A stretch of 64,000 bases of DNA from Camelus bactrianus (Eukaryota > Chordata > Mammalia > Artiodactyla > Camelidae): positions 27,086,501-27,150,500 of the forward strand of contig NC_133558.1 in assembly GCF_048773025.1 (NCBI RefSeq), read 5' to 3'. The position numbers and the translations under genes are program-made. Under the pieces are notes generated by a model. The model searched no databases, was not told where the DNA came from, and was given only the letters and a program-made list of their open reading frames with translations. This document shows positions 51,801 through 63,248 of the stretch, in pieces (the first letter of the stretch is position 1; every line of letters begins with the position of its first letter).

Positions 51801-53261
51801 GGGACTCAGGTTCCTACACAAGTTGGGAGAAGGTGGCACAGCCAAGGTATGTGTTTACAGGAAACTGTAAACCAGGAAACCTGGGTCCTGGGTCTGGCTT
51901 TATCACCACTGGACTTGCTGGACATCTTTGGAGAAGTAACTGACCTTCTCTGGGCCTATTTCCAGAGACACTTGGTCTTGAAGTTCCCTCTAGTTCTAGT
52001 CCACACTTCTCCCTGTCACATGGGACCAAGCCCTCTCCTCTTCCCCTCCATCTCAAGAGAGTAAGGCCAGTGGCCCTCTCAGGTCTGGGGCAAGTTCCAC
52101 GGGGGGCTGGGTGCCCCTCCCTGCCCCCACCACGTTTGCTTCCCCTGCAGCTGCCCACGCTGGTGCCAGCCCCACATTCTCCTCTTTCTGACCTTAAGCT
52201 TCCAGCTTCTCTATTTCTGTGGCTTTGTTCCCCTTTCAGAAGGGACTCTTCTCAGAGCTATTTTGGAGGAGACATGAGATTGCTATTTTAGGGACCCTCC
52301 TTGGGGTTGGGGAGATGGGCTTAGAACACCAGTCTACTGCCAGGGCAGGGGCTGCAGGAGACTCATCTGGAGCCCTCTGCCTCCACCTCCCCTCTCTTCC
52401 ACCACATCTTCAAGCACATGGTGACAGAAACGTGTAGGACAGGATTGGGGAGCTGGTAGCCTGCCTTTTGGAAACAGAGAGACCTAGCAAGTGGTGCCCC
52501 CTGCTTACCACCCCATCCAGCCCTCTGCCGCTGGGCAGGCCCACACACCGCCACCCCTGTGCCCCGTTCCAGCTCCAGCTAAGAAGCTCTAGCTCTGTTC
52601 GGAAAGTCTTCCTCTCACCCAGGTGTGCCAGTTGTTCTGGGGGAGCAAGGGACACCCTTCCCCCAGTGAGACAAGGCCCTTATGTACAAAAATGTGGGGT
52701 GTCAATCCCCACCCGTTCAATCACAGAACCTTCAGCCCCTTCACCTCCCATCCAGGGCTGAGGACGAGAGGACCTTCAGAGCATGGGAGGGGCACCCCAA
52801 AGATGCAGATTCCCAGTACTGGCTCTTTTCTCCCTCCCACCTTGTCACTCCTCTGGGGCTAGTTTTATGTTTAGTGGTTCATAATTTTAGGGGCTCTTAC
52901 CTGTGCCTCTCAAAACTTCCCCCAACTACTAGCTAGTGCCTGAGATGCCACCATCAGAACTCCTTCCCTTTCCAGGTGGCTGAGTCCACCAGCCTCTGGT
53001 ACCTTCACACGTGTGAAGAGTCTGACAGTGGGTTCTGATACCAGGCAGGGAGGGAGAGCCTGGGGAATAAGGGGCACCGTGGGAGGAGAGGGGTGCAGAA
53101 CGTGCCGAGGGTTTCAGCCGCCTTCTGTGTGGCTCAGCGCTCCCCACCCACCCACCCACCCACCCTGCCCTACACTCAAGGAAGGGGAAGGAACGAAGTC
53201 AGCAGAAGGAGGGAATCCTACCTGTGACAGAGAGCAGGATGAGCAGCAGGAGAGCCTCCAT
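48898..53261 (-). CDS. TREM2: Triggering receptor expressed on myeloid cells 2, complete
   Basis: Exons on the - strand: 53222-53261 ([16 protein letters not shown]), 51361-51711 (V-type Ig), 49895-49985 (stalk), 48997-49193 (membrane and tail), 48898-48914 (GLRDT, stop). Total 231 residues (human 230). The Ig domain reads [30 protein letters not shown] and [19 protein letters not shown]-glycosylation sites at N20 and N79 and the basic patch R46-R47 are kept. The stalk keeps VEHSISR, where ADAM proteases cut in human. The membrane segment [14 protein letters not shown] keeps the lysine that pairs with the DAP12 aspartate. TREM2 senses lipids, lipoproteins and apoptotic debris on microglia, macrophages and osteoclasts. 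Human R62 is Gln here. All splice sites are GT-AG and in phase. Confidence 0.97.
49194..49894. other. TREM2 intron between stalk and membrane exons
   Basis: It includes a short TG-rich run (49425-49460). No exon or repeat was recognised with confidence. Confidence 0.4.
49986..51360. other. TREM2 intron between Ig and stalk exons
   Basis: A MIR-like stretch lies at about 50085-50290 and an (ATT)n run at 50319-50337. Nothing else is clear. Confidence 0.45.
51712..53221. other. First intron of TREM2
   Basis: It has a MIR-like piece at about 51880-52030 and a (CCCA)n run at 53143-53165. The rest is unassigned and G/C-rich. Confidence 0.45.
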
Positions 53262-53380
53262 GTCACCCTGCCCTTGTGAAGGACAGCCAGCCACAGAGTG
53301 CTTGGCGCAAGATCTTTCCCTTAAACTACAGAAAGGGTCGGGCTTGTCAGGCGCTGCTCACAAGAACTGGCTCCTGGGGG

Positions 53381-53390
53381 TTGAGCAATC
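53381..53390 (+). promoter_or_regulatory. C/EBP-like site upstream of TREM2
   Basis: TTGAGCAATC, about 120 bases upstream of the TREM2 start codon, fits the C/EBP half-site pair pattern. C/EBP factors are known regulators of myeloid genes. A single match like this is common by chance. Confidence 0.25.
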
Positions 53391-53814
53391 ATCAGGACTG
53401 GGATCTGGCTTTATGATTCAGTGAGGGGAGTGGGGTCAGGGAGGAGCGGAGGGGAGGAGCCACCACTGCAGCCTAGCAGCACGATGCTGAGGATCCTAGA
53501 CTGCCAAGAGGACAGCCCGCTGTCCTGCCCACACCAGCCAGGGTGACCTCACACGGCTGGGGCTGGTCAGAGCCCAGACCAGGGATCACTGCCCTCACTG
53601 CCATGTTCAGACCCTTCTCCACTTGTAGCGCCTGCCATTCTCTGGTTCCAGCCTTGCAAGGGATGGAGAACAGCTGCTCCTCTTGAAGGCCAGGACCCTC
53701 ACCCAGGCCCTTCTAGCCCTTCCCTCCAGGTCAGCAACCCTGTAGTGGCAGCAGTGAAGATCATGGCCCTTGGCTTCAGGTCTCTCCGTCCTCACCGCCT
53801 GTGTGTGCAACCAC

Positions 53815-53990
53815 TGCAAACACTGTCCATAATCTTTCTGTGTCTCAGTTCCCTTATCTGTAAAACAGGAATAATAATAATAGTGTAGAGAGTAATTGGG
53901 AGGATAACGTGGATTTCTACAGGCAAAGTTCTTTAGACCAGGACCTGACATATAGTAAGCACTCAACAAAATTAACTAGTACTGTTACCC
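53815..53990 (+). repeat. MIR element
   Basis: 'tgtctcagttcccttatctg' and 'cctgacatatagtaagcact' mark the MIR core and 3' end. Confidence 0.8.
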
Positions 53991-54559
53991 TGGTTATCAT
54001 GGGAGAGGGAAAATTGGCCATCCACGAGAGGGAGAACTTTCTCTCCAATTTGCTGCCCACGTTTAGACTCCTTTGCACAGTCGGGCACCTGTGTGCACAT
54101 GCTCACACAGGCATTATCCTTGGCGCACGCACACCTTGAACCCCTGACCATCCTATGAGCAAGACAGGACATGACATTTCCTGGAGTTCTAGGGCTGGGG
54201 TGTGTTTCTTCCACACGTGCAGATCCTGTGAAGGGTGATCCTGGCGCAGGGGCCTGGATGTAACGAGGCACAGAGGTGTGAAACAGCCAGGTGAGCCGTG
54301 GATGGGGGCAGGGAGGCGAAGCAACTCCTTTGGGCAGGAAATGGAGTTGCGCTGGGGGAAGCAGCAGGAGAGGCTGGAGGGGTCCATAGGTGCCTACAGA
54401 TAATCAAAGTCTACTTTGGTTTCCTGAAAGCACTCATTGATTTGTTCTTTTATTCATTTATTTACCCATATTTACTGTGTATCTACCAAATGGACAAGGA
54501 ATCTGGCTAGAGATGGGGAGTTAATGGTGAACGTAAAATAGCCCTTCACTAAGAGAGCC

Positions 54560-55590
54560 AACAGCCCACATTTCTATCAGCCCCAAAAAGTTCCCTGGCG
54601 CCCCTTTTAGCCAATCCCTTCCTCTGTAATCCAGGCCCTGGTAACTACTGATCTGACTTCAGTGCCTATAGCTTCCTGCCCTTTCTAGAATTACATGGAA
54701 CCATACAGTATGTACCCTATGAGTCTGGCTTCTTTCACTTATCATATAATTCATGTAGCATGCATGAAGTTGTGCTTCTCAGTAATTCATCCCTTTTTAA
54801 TTGCTGAATAGTATTTCATTGAATGGCTGAACCACAGGTAGTTTATCTATTCACCAGCTGATGAACATTTGAGTTGTTTCAAGTTTGGGGAAACTATGAA
54901 TAAAGCCACTAGAAGGATTCGTGTACATCTATTTTGTGTGGACATATATTTTCACTTCCCTCAGATAAAATCTGAGCAGCGGAAGTCCTAGGTCATGTGA
55001 TAAGTATATGTTCAACTTTATAAAAGCTGCCTGCCCCACAGTTTTGCAATGTGGCTGGAACATTTTTGCATCCCTGTCAAGACTTGATGTTGTCAAGTTT
55101 CTTTTTAAACCATTTCAATAGGTTTACAGTAATATCTTACGATTTCGAGTTGTATTTTCCTAATGACGAGTGATGTGGAATATCTTTCATTATTTATTTG
55201 CCATTTGTACATCTTACTTGGTGAAGCATTAGTTCAAATCTCTTGTCCATTTTTCATTGTTTATTATTATTAAGTTCTGAGAATTCTTTATATACTCCAA
55301 ATACAATTCCTTCAACAGACATGTGATTTACAAATATTTTTCCAGTTTGTAGCTTGTTTTTAAATCATTTCCTTAAATGTCTTCAAAGGGTAGATGATTT
55401 TAATGTTGATAAAGTCTAAATTATTGAGTTTTCATTTATGATTTGTGCTTTTTGTATTCTACTAAGAAAAATGTGCCTGTATCAAAGTCACAATGATTTT
55501 CTCCTATGTTTTCTGTTAGAAGGTTTATAGTTTTGGTCTATAAGCCATTTCAAGTTAATTTTTACATGTGGTATGCTTCTCAGCAGCTCC
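54560..55590 (-). repeat. LINE-1 3' region, antisense, old
   Basis: 'ttaattgctgaatagtattt', 'attcaccagctgatgaacat' and 'gagaattctttatatactcc' are standard antisense L1 3' landmarks. Confidence 0.8.
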
Positions 55591-56064
55591 CCGCCCCTTC
55601 CCACCTGGGCCTCATGTCTGCCTCACTATCTGGCTGACTCCTATCTATCCACCTTTCTTGACACCCCCCGACTCGGTTACCTGTGACCCATCTCCAGCAT
55701 AGCCCTCTGAGAGAAGGTTAGGGGTCAGGGTCAGGGGTAGGATGCCTGGGAACGGACCCATAAGCCAGTCTTGCTCAAGCCTGAAGAAGCCCCTGTGATC
55801 ATTACAGATCTATGGAGGAGTCCTGTTGGTAGCAACAAAAATGTTCAGAGAAATGTGTGTGACAGGGAAGGAAGAACCCCCTGAAAGCCTGCTGGCCTGA
55901 ATTCCGGTGCTGGTTCACCCCTAATCAGCCAGTGACCTTGGGGAAGGGCCCCAGTTTTCAACTATGAGAGGGTTGAAGGAGGTAATTTTTAGTGTTCATT
56001 CCAGCTCTGACATCTTGTGATTCAGGATGTCTGAGAAACACACAAAAGAAGGAAAGAAACTCAC
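55591..56064. other. Region downstream of the dead TREM-like gene
   Basis: It contains a MIR-like stretch (about 55885-56010). No stalk or membrane exon of the pseudogene was recognised. Confidence 0.4.
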
Positions 56065-56694
56065 CCTGAGATATACCAGACGGATGGTCTGAGACCAGAG
56101 ATCCTGGAAGACTCCTCGATTCCACACCAAGTCCTTTGCTCTGAGTTTAGCCACGATGAAGGGGCCTGAGTTGAGGTCATCCTGGCTGGAGATTAGAGGC
56201 TCCCAGGGCTTGTTGGGCTTGTCCAGAGCCTGGGATGTTGACTAATATAATTCAACCGTGTGCTGATTGTTTCCCTGCACTGGGTTTTCATCTTGAAGCC
56301 GTGCCAGGGGGGGCGGGTACCAGCATCTCACGGAGATTGTCTTGTCCTCCAGTTTACATAGCAGCTCTGGCTTCTATTCTCAGGAGCCTGAGAATAAACC
56401 CTCAGGTCAGGGAGCCTCCCAGCTGCCAATGCAGGGCTGTGAGATGGGAGCCTCCCCACTCAGGGAGCCACCGTCTTCATGTCTACACTCAGAATGCACC
56501 CCAGAGCCAGCCTCTGGCCATAGCACCACCCTGTCCCCTACCGTCCCCACCCCATAGCCCCTTTCACACCTACCTCACCTAGTCGTCTCCCCCTCCTCTT
56601 TCCCCATTCTCTCTGTCCTTCTCCCCTGCCCCTCACCTGAGGCCAGAAGCACCAGCAGGACAGGTGGCAGCAGGTCTGTGGCCTCCCAGGCCAT
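56065..56694 (-). pseudogene. Dead TREM-like receptor gene (TREML3/TREML4-type), first two exons
   Basis: On the - strand an intact signal exon (56637-56694) encodes MAWEATDLLPPVLLVLLASG and ends in a good GTGAGG donor. About 250 bases on, an Ig-like exon (56065-56387) starts after TTCTCAG and ends at GTGAGT. In its opening frame the codons are G-S-stop-E-stop-K-P-E-L-L: TGA at 56380-56382 and TAG at 56374-56376. It then continues LEDKTISVRCWYPP. The rest is recognisable only by changing frame: KMKTQCRET, then KPWEPLISSQD, SGPFIVA and WCGIEESSRISGL, each with TREML4-like counterparts (SSKPW, WDKPNAGFFNIT, WCGIYNASE). Several indels and two stops make it non-functional. No membrane exon was recognised towards TREM2. 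It has the orientation of its neighbours and fits a tandem duplicate that decayed. Confidence 0.78.
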
Positions 56695-56889
56695 GGATCC
56701 TCATCTTGAGCTGGGGTTGGGGGAGGGAAACCCCTGAGGAAAGAGAGTCCGAGCGGCGAGGATTCAGCCCCACCACCAAAGCCTGCCTCGGAAAGCTCTG
56801 GGAACTCTGGCGCTCTCATGCCCAGCTTCTTTCCCGTCAGCCTGTCTCCCTCCCACAGGGGTCGGAAGAGCTATGAAAGCCCAGGAGGA

Positions 56890-57440
56890 AATGATGGTGA
56901 AACTGCAATAGGGAAGAACTAATCTGACTCCATGTTGGATCTGTTTCTTTTCCTTTAACCTGTGTATTCTATTGCTTTTGCTACAAATTAAGAATGCTGC
57001 CTATAGCCTGAAATGTACAGGACAGCCTATTCTCAAGGCTCTGACCTTTAAAGATACAACATTTTCCCATTCATACAGAGATAAAAAGTTGCAGAACAGA
57101 GAATAACATTTGCCTTGTTGGAGGTTTGCAGGAACATTGTGACCTGACCTGACCTGACCTGACAGCTGCAAGAACAAAGGATTCTGACAAGAAGAAGTTT
57201 GCAACAACCAACCACACCCCTTGTTCTTTGGGACACTAGTCTACCGTCTTGTCCACCTGCTGGCTTTCTGAAGAAAGTTGCTATCACTTGCCCCAACAAC
57301 TCATCTCTATTTACAGGCCTCTCATGCAGGGAGCAGTAGGAGCTTGGACTCCATAACAAACTAAGAACCTGTTTCTCCTTCTTTCTCCCTTCTCTCCTAC
57401 CATTTTCTCCTCCTCACCAAAGAAGCATGGAAGCAGAAAG
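56890..57440 (+). mobile_element. LTR-like fossil, probably ERV1-type
   Basis: The block resembles an endogenous retrovirus LTR by recall ('gactccatgttggatctgtt' to 'ccaaagaagcatggaagcag'). Inside is a short pentamer run (CCTGA/GACCT, 57141-57163). No coding part was recognised. It is old and family assignment is tentative. Confidence 0.4.
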
Positions 57441-57789
57441 TGAGTAACACAGTTAGGGGACCCTTCCGAGATCCCCAGCAGTCAGAGACTTCCCACCCAG
57501 GCCTGCCTGGGAATTGGAAAGTTCCATAAGGACTGAGAGAAGAGGAGAAGGGAGATGGAGAGTTTTTCCAGGAAAGGAGGCCCAGGGAGGGTCCCTGGCA
57601 AGGGTTGGGGAGAACAAAGCTGGGGACAGGAACACTGGAGGGGTGGGAGTGGGGTTGGCAGAGGGGAAGATGGGTGCAGAAGGAGGGGGAGGAAGAGAGG
57701 AGGAGAAAGAGGATCTCCTACCCCTCAGATCATCCCTGTGCCCCAGCTCCCAGCCTGCCAGAGTCACTCTGCAGTATTTGCTCAAAGGC

Positions 57790-58350
57790 CACACTAATCA
57801 GGCACATTTTAAAAAATAATTAACATTAGATGAGCTACAGAAAAACAATCATCACAGAACAACAATTGTTTATGGTTAATAGATAAAGGAAATGTTGCAG
57901 CAAAGTGTGTTACAGCTCAGTTGTGACAGCAACCTAGATCCAGGCGAGAGACCAAGCAGCACTCGGAGGGCTGGAGAATTTAGGCTTATTACACCAGTGG
58001 GCCCAGAGGAGTTAACATTCCAAGCTCTGGACCCCATCTGTAGGGTTACACAGCCTTTTATAGGCTACAGTCTAGACTTCACAACATTTTGTGACATCAT
58101 CTGCAAATAAGGTATAGCAAATGTGAATAATTAGGAACAAGCTTTGCAGAAATGGACCAATCAGGAGCGATTGAAATGGACCAATCAGGAGTGAGCTCCA
58201 TGCAAATGAAGCACTACAAATGGACCAATCAGGAGTTAGCTCAGGGAACCAATAGAATCTTAGGGGTAAGTTCCACTTTCCTAGAAGTAAGCCCTTTCAG
58301 AGTTTAAAAAGCGAAATAATGCCGCTGGACCAGGGAACTGGCTGGTGCTG
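57790..58350 (-). mobile_element. LTR-like fossil with three CCAAT boxes
   Basis: The 16-mer ATGGACCAATCAGGAG occurs three times (58152-58167, 58176-58191, 58220-58235), with ATGCAAAT at 58200-58207. Tandem CCAAT boxes of this kind are typical of gammaretrovirus-like (ERV1) LTRs. Orientation is uncertain. No coding part was recognised, and it looks old. Confidence 0.45.
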
Positions 58351-58392
58351 GCAGGAGAGTAATGGCCTTGCCTGGGGGTCCTGCTGGTCTTT

Positions 58393-58869
58393 TCATGGGG
58401 CTTCCCACCTCAGAGATGGCCCTGTAAACCTGCAGTGGGGCACATTAGGCTTGTAAGGAGCAGACTCTGAGGTGGTGGTTGGTACGGGAGGTTTAAAGTG
58501 CTTGGGACCAGGCTGGGGAAGAGAAGGAAGCAGGATGGGCAGGAGACCCTTCAGGACTCGCCGCGGAGGCAGGGAGTGCCAGGGCTTCAAACTCCTGCAC
58601 CAATCAGTGGGAAAGGCGGGTGGCTGCCCTGGGAGGGGAATGCCTGGGGCGAGGCCGCCTTCTGCCCTCACTACTCCCAGCACCTGGGCAAGAAGCCTAT
58701 CAGCCTGAAGTAGGAGCTGGGCAGCACAGCGCAGTGTCCGCCCACCCAGTATGATGCAGAATGAGAAGCACATTTGCAGCCATTTGGGACCATGAACCTC
58801 AGGCTGGCCTACTGGCCTCACAGTGAGAGCACGTGTGTCCTGTGCGGTTAGATCTGTGGCCAGGTTCAC
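58393..58869 (-). other. Unassigned 158-codon open frame in G/C-rich DNA
   Basis: The - strand is open for 158 codons from ATG at 58867-58869. The translation is rich in Pro, Leu and Arg, with no signal peptide or domain I recognise. High G/C content makes chance openness likely, and the + strand is also partly open here (58472-58713). No splice or promoter evidence was seen. Confidence 0.2.
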
Positions 58870-61271
58870 AGAGCAAATGTCCTGTGAGGGCTGGGGTTTC
58901 TTTTTTGCTCATTCCCACGGCCACGACAGGAAGCAGCCCATTGCTCAGAAAGCCTCCTCATCTCATCCACCAAAGGCAGCAACAGCCCTGGCCTGTCTGA
59001 TATCCACCCCTGCTCTGCACCTGCTTGCCGTGGATCTGCTGGGGATAAGGGTAAGAGCAGGAAGGAGGAATTGAGAAGCTGTGGTGTGGGGAAAATGTCC
59101 TGGGGGCCCGGAGGTCCAAACAGGCCGCCCAAGCCCATAAGAGCTGGGGAGCTGGGGCATGGGGTCTGCACCTCCTTCTTAGGGCTCTGTGTCCTTCCTT
59201 ACCACGGGTTCACATGGGGACAGCCTCCATGGGTGAGAGGTCTGCCTGGTCCCAGGAGCCCCATCATCCTGGGCAAACAGGGATAGTCGGTGCCCCTAAC
59301 AGCTACCGTTTGTAACATCAGAGGACAAAGGCCTCCGAGTCCAGCACCCACCACCTGGGGCCTAATCATGTTCCCCTCCACCCTCCCTGGCCCCTTTCAA
59401 ACGAGGACAAAATAGAGAAATAGGGTCTGACAGTCTTAAAAATAGACTGTGACAAGCATTAGACCTGGAAAAAGAACACGAGGGCCAGGCATCACGAGGC
59501 ATTTACTCGTTTGTGTAAGGTTTGTTTTACTTCATTTTATCTTGAAAACAGTCCTGAGTAGGAATTAGGGTCCCCTTTCACAAGAGACGAAAAATGGGGC
59601 CTGATAGGGTTAGTGACTTGCACAGGTTCCCACAGGGACAGGTGGCATCACTGGGTCCCAGTCCTGAGCCTCTGCAGTGCTCTCCCACCGACATCCTGAT
59701 GTCACCTGGGGCAGCGTGTGGTTTGAGTGGAGAATAAACCACCTCCTGTTTACACATCGGGTGATGGCCACACCCTCCTGATAGGGAGGATGGTTATCAT
59801 CTTGTGTGTGTGTGCGTTTGTGTGTATGTGTGTCCTGGCACCAGGCCTGTCAGTTCCTCAGTCTGCCCTCTAGTGCCCCCTCCTGGATATAGGGAAAAAG
59901 TGCTGCCTCCCTGCTGCACCCCAGGATTGCCCCCTGCCCCTTCCTCTCTCCCTAGTTCCACCCTGGAGTGGCCCCGGCCGCCTCGCTGCCTATCAAGGCC
60001 CTGACTGTGTCACTCTCCTGACTATGATGTTTGCTCTCCCATCTGGTAGGGCTCTGACTCAGAGCTAAGAGTTGAGAGGCCACGGCTACCCCCAGGCTCT
60101 CATTCCAGTGGTTCCAGGCTGGTAGACCCCTCTTTCCAGGGAAGAAATCAGTCCATTTTCTTCAGCCTTCACTGCAGAAGAGGCAGAGTCTGAGCCGGGA
60201 GCTGTGAGGAAGGGCAGATCCTCTGGCCATTAGCCTCCTCGCCCAGGCTCCTTGACTCCGTCCTCCCTGCCCTAGCAGTCTTCCAGGCTGTGCTCAGCTC
60301 TGAGTTGTCTTTGCTGTATCACAGGGGGGTCCTCTCTTCCCAGGGGACAATGAGTCCCCACGGGGAGGTGATCTCCCCTTTTCTAAGCCATGGTCTCCCT
60401 TCCAGTGGTCTCTGGAGGGCCCTCCATCCACTCCAGGAGCCCAGAACCAGATCCCCGGTGTGGGAACTGGGGGAGATAGCCCTGGTCAGCCTCTGCATGC
60501 CAGTCTGGGGACAGGCTGGTCCTGCAGCTGGAGGGCTCAGCTGGCAGGTCTCCGCTTTCCCTGGAGGGGGCGCCAGCAGGCAGCAGCAGTGGGAATATGG
60601 GGTCTGCTGGCTCCCAAGACGAGGGACAAGCAGTGCTGTCAGGCAGGCACATCCAGAGGCCCTGTAGAGAACACATGGCCCAGGGGTGGGGGGCTTGGAC
60701 AGCTCTGGGGTCCCCAACGCCTCTGTGGACCCCCAGCTCTTCGTCACCGTCCCTTCCTCTCCTCCAGGATGGGGCGCTTGGAACATGGGCTGCTTCTAGG
60801 AGTTTTTCTTCCCCCGAGGGCATGGGGAAGCTTGAGGAGAGCAGAGGGAAACTGAGGGCAGGGCCTGGGCAGGAAGAGGGCAGCCCTCCCCTTGTCAGCT
60901 TGCTAGTAAAGTGTTCCAAGGCCAACGGGATCTGAGGTTCTCTGTCTGCAAACAGCACCATCAGGGCTTCTCTGCCATCCAGCTGGGGCCCAGGGGTCTG
61001 TGGCTCTGAGCAGAATTCCCTCGGTGCCTTCCCTGGGACTTCCTGCCTGGTACTCTCTGCTCAGCCTCCCTCTCTCCCTGCACCCTCCGGCCAGGTTCCT
61101 AGCAGCCCAGGGGAACTGAGCAGGTGCAGTGCAGTCTCCGGTTCTGTGAAGGCCTGAGTCCAGTGTTGCACAGTCCTCACCCCATCCTGGCTCCAATCCA
61201 GACACATCCCCATCTTCATTCCTCCGCTGGCCTCCCAGAACCCCTCTGGGAGAAACTCCCCCTGACCCCAG
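58870..61271. other. Gap between the dead TREM-like gene and TREML2
   Basis: A MIR-like piece lies at about 59490-59690 and a TG-rich run at 59801-59832. Overlapping short frames on both strands between 60290 and 61200 look like G/C-rich noise. The TREML2 3' UTR should begin just below 61272; I did not find a clear AATAAA. Confidence 0.45.
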
Positions 61272-63248
61272 TTAAGTGTCTTCAGACCAAGCAGCCTTCC
61301 ACGGAGGCTCCAGACTTGTAGATGGGTCCCTCCAGGGTCTGGCAGGATCATGGCACATGCTGTAGCCTGCAAGGTTGGGGAGAGAGATAAAGAGGGCGAG
61401 GTCCTCCTGCTCACCACCCTATGCTCCTGAGCCAGCCCATCACCTTCGGCCTTCTGCCCTCCGCTTCCTGCCAGGTCAGCCCCAGAGGGTTATGCTGTGC
61501 TGTCCCTACCTGCCCACCCTCCTCCTTTGCCTGGGTGCCACACAGCCCTCCTGACTGGACGGGGGAGGACACACCACCTGGGGATCAAGGGCAGTCAGGC
61601 ACTTTGGAAAAGGTGTCAGATCCCCAGCGCTCTGTCCTTGGAATGCCAGGAGGGTGGGCTTTACTCACTTCCCATGTGTCTCTTCTTCCAGAGCCCATAG
61701 ACCACGATCAGCATCACAGGCACTGGGAGCAAGGCCAGCACCCCAACAAACACAATGAGATAAGAATCCTGGTGCCTGGGGAGAATGGACAGAGCAAGGA
61801 GGAGGTGAGCATCAGGGCGCCCCACCCTGGCCCACGTCTTTCTGCATGCCCCACAAGAAGAGTGGGACCAGGGGAAACCTGCCAGCCTCGGTGGAGAGTG
61901 ATGGCCTCTCTTCTTCAGGGCCCCAGCTGTGGGTGAAAGAAGTGAGGTGCTTAGAGGTCAGAAGACGAAGCACTTCCAACCCCAGCAGAGAGACCCATCT
62001 CTCCACTTTAGTACTTCTCCTCTATTATTCCCCCAAATCTGCCGAGGACAAGGATTCTAAGAGACCCCCATTTGTGACGGAAGAGACCAAGATTCTTCCT
62101 CTCCTCACAGTGACTGACCTTTGTCCTCACCTTTGTCCTCTGTAACAGATGATGTGGGTGCCTGCCTGTGTCCCCTAGCTGTATCACTTCCACATACGAC
62201 GGTCCTCAGCACCTCCATTAAAAAATTTTTTTGGCCTGAGGACTTTCTCTTGTCACTTGCTCCCTCTATGCCGCACAGGGCAGGCAGCCCTCTACTAGTA
62301 ACCAACAGGAGTGGTGTGTAAATACCCCAGCTCCCACCCCAGCCTCCAGGTGGCTGCTTGACACTGGACCCCAAAGTTTCCCCAGCGGGACTGAGCTCTT
62401 GCTCCTCACGGTGGTGGCAGCTTGAGTAAGGAGTCTGTCTGCTGCCTCCCCTGTCTCACTTCCCCACACTCTTTTCAGTGTCCCAAATATGACGTGAATC
62501 CTCATTTCAGAGTCTGCATCTGGGGGAACCCAAATCCAAGTGCCCCCCATTTCCCACTTCCTACGCCCTGAGCTGGTCCCCTTGTCCATCCCTACCCTCT
62601 CCTCCTCATCCACAGACTTTTATGCTGACCCATCCCCTGCCCTCATTCCTGCTGCCATCCTTTCTGTCACACGTCCATCCCAGCATCCAGTTTCCCATTC
62701 AGCAACAGGCCAGACTGAGTTTCTGGGGGGGCGACAGGGGCTGCTCTGCTATAACATTTGCACCTTGAGGTCTGTTTAGTCCCAGGGACTGTTGCCATGT
62801 CTGGTAAAATGGCATTCGACCCAGGCCCCCCTCACCCCGGGGTACCTGCTAGGGGATAATTGGTTGAGGAGAGATCTGCTGGTGGTAGGCGATCTGGTGC
62901 ACAGGTGACCAGCCTTGGTCGGGGTGGAAGCTGGGCCAGCAGAGGAGGCTCTGGCATTGCTGGGAAATGCAGTCACTGTCTGGGGCCCCATGGTCCTCCT
63001 GGACCCTTCAGTGGAGGGGCTGGCGTCAGTGAAGCTGTAACCTGCCACGGAGGTCAGTCTGATGGTCCCTGGGGCCGGAGAGGGCAAGGGTCTGGCCAAG
63101 GTGAGGAGCCCAGGTGCGAAGAGCGTCGGACTGGTGGTGAAAGGGGCCGCAGGGCCCACAGCAGGGGCAGGGCCTGTTGTAACGACAATCCCACTCTTCA
63201 GGATGCTGGCCACCTCCGGAAGAGGAGTGTCTCTCTTGGTTGTGGATG
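61272..63248 (-). CDS. TREML2: TREM-like transcript 2, last three coding exons (5' end off window)
   Basis: Exons on the - strand: 62846-63248 (mucin-like stalk), 61669-61775 (transmembrane), 61272-61366 (tail, TAA). The stalk is rich in Ser, Thr and Pro and matches human at ILKSG, GYSFT, RRTMGPQTVTAFPSNAR, SSAGP and RSPTTSRSLLNQL, as expected for dense O-glycosylation. The membrane exon reads RHQDSYLIVFVGVLALLPVP followed by VMLIVVYGLWKKRHMGS (human VYGFWKKRHMGS). The tail begins SYSMCHDPA as in human, but ends LEPPWKAAWSEDT instead of EPYVEVYLI. TREML2 is expressed on macrophages, neutrophils, B cells and activated T cells. Its ligand is debated. The signal and V-type Ig exons are beyond position 64000. 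Confidence 0.93.
61776..62845. other. TREML2 intron between stalk and membrane exons
   Basis: Unique-looking G/C-rich sequence with several short frames. No extra exon was recognised. Confidence 0.4.

Noticed and set aside
60290-60961. Several overlapping frames of 110-190 codons on both strands
   Set aside because: Both strands and several frames are open at once in G/C-rich DNA, with no splice or domain evidence.
61421-61936. 171-codon + strand frame
   Set aside because: It lies antisense over the TREML2 membrane exon and intron and has no recognisable domain.
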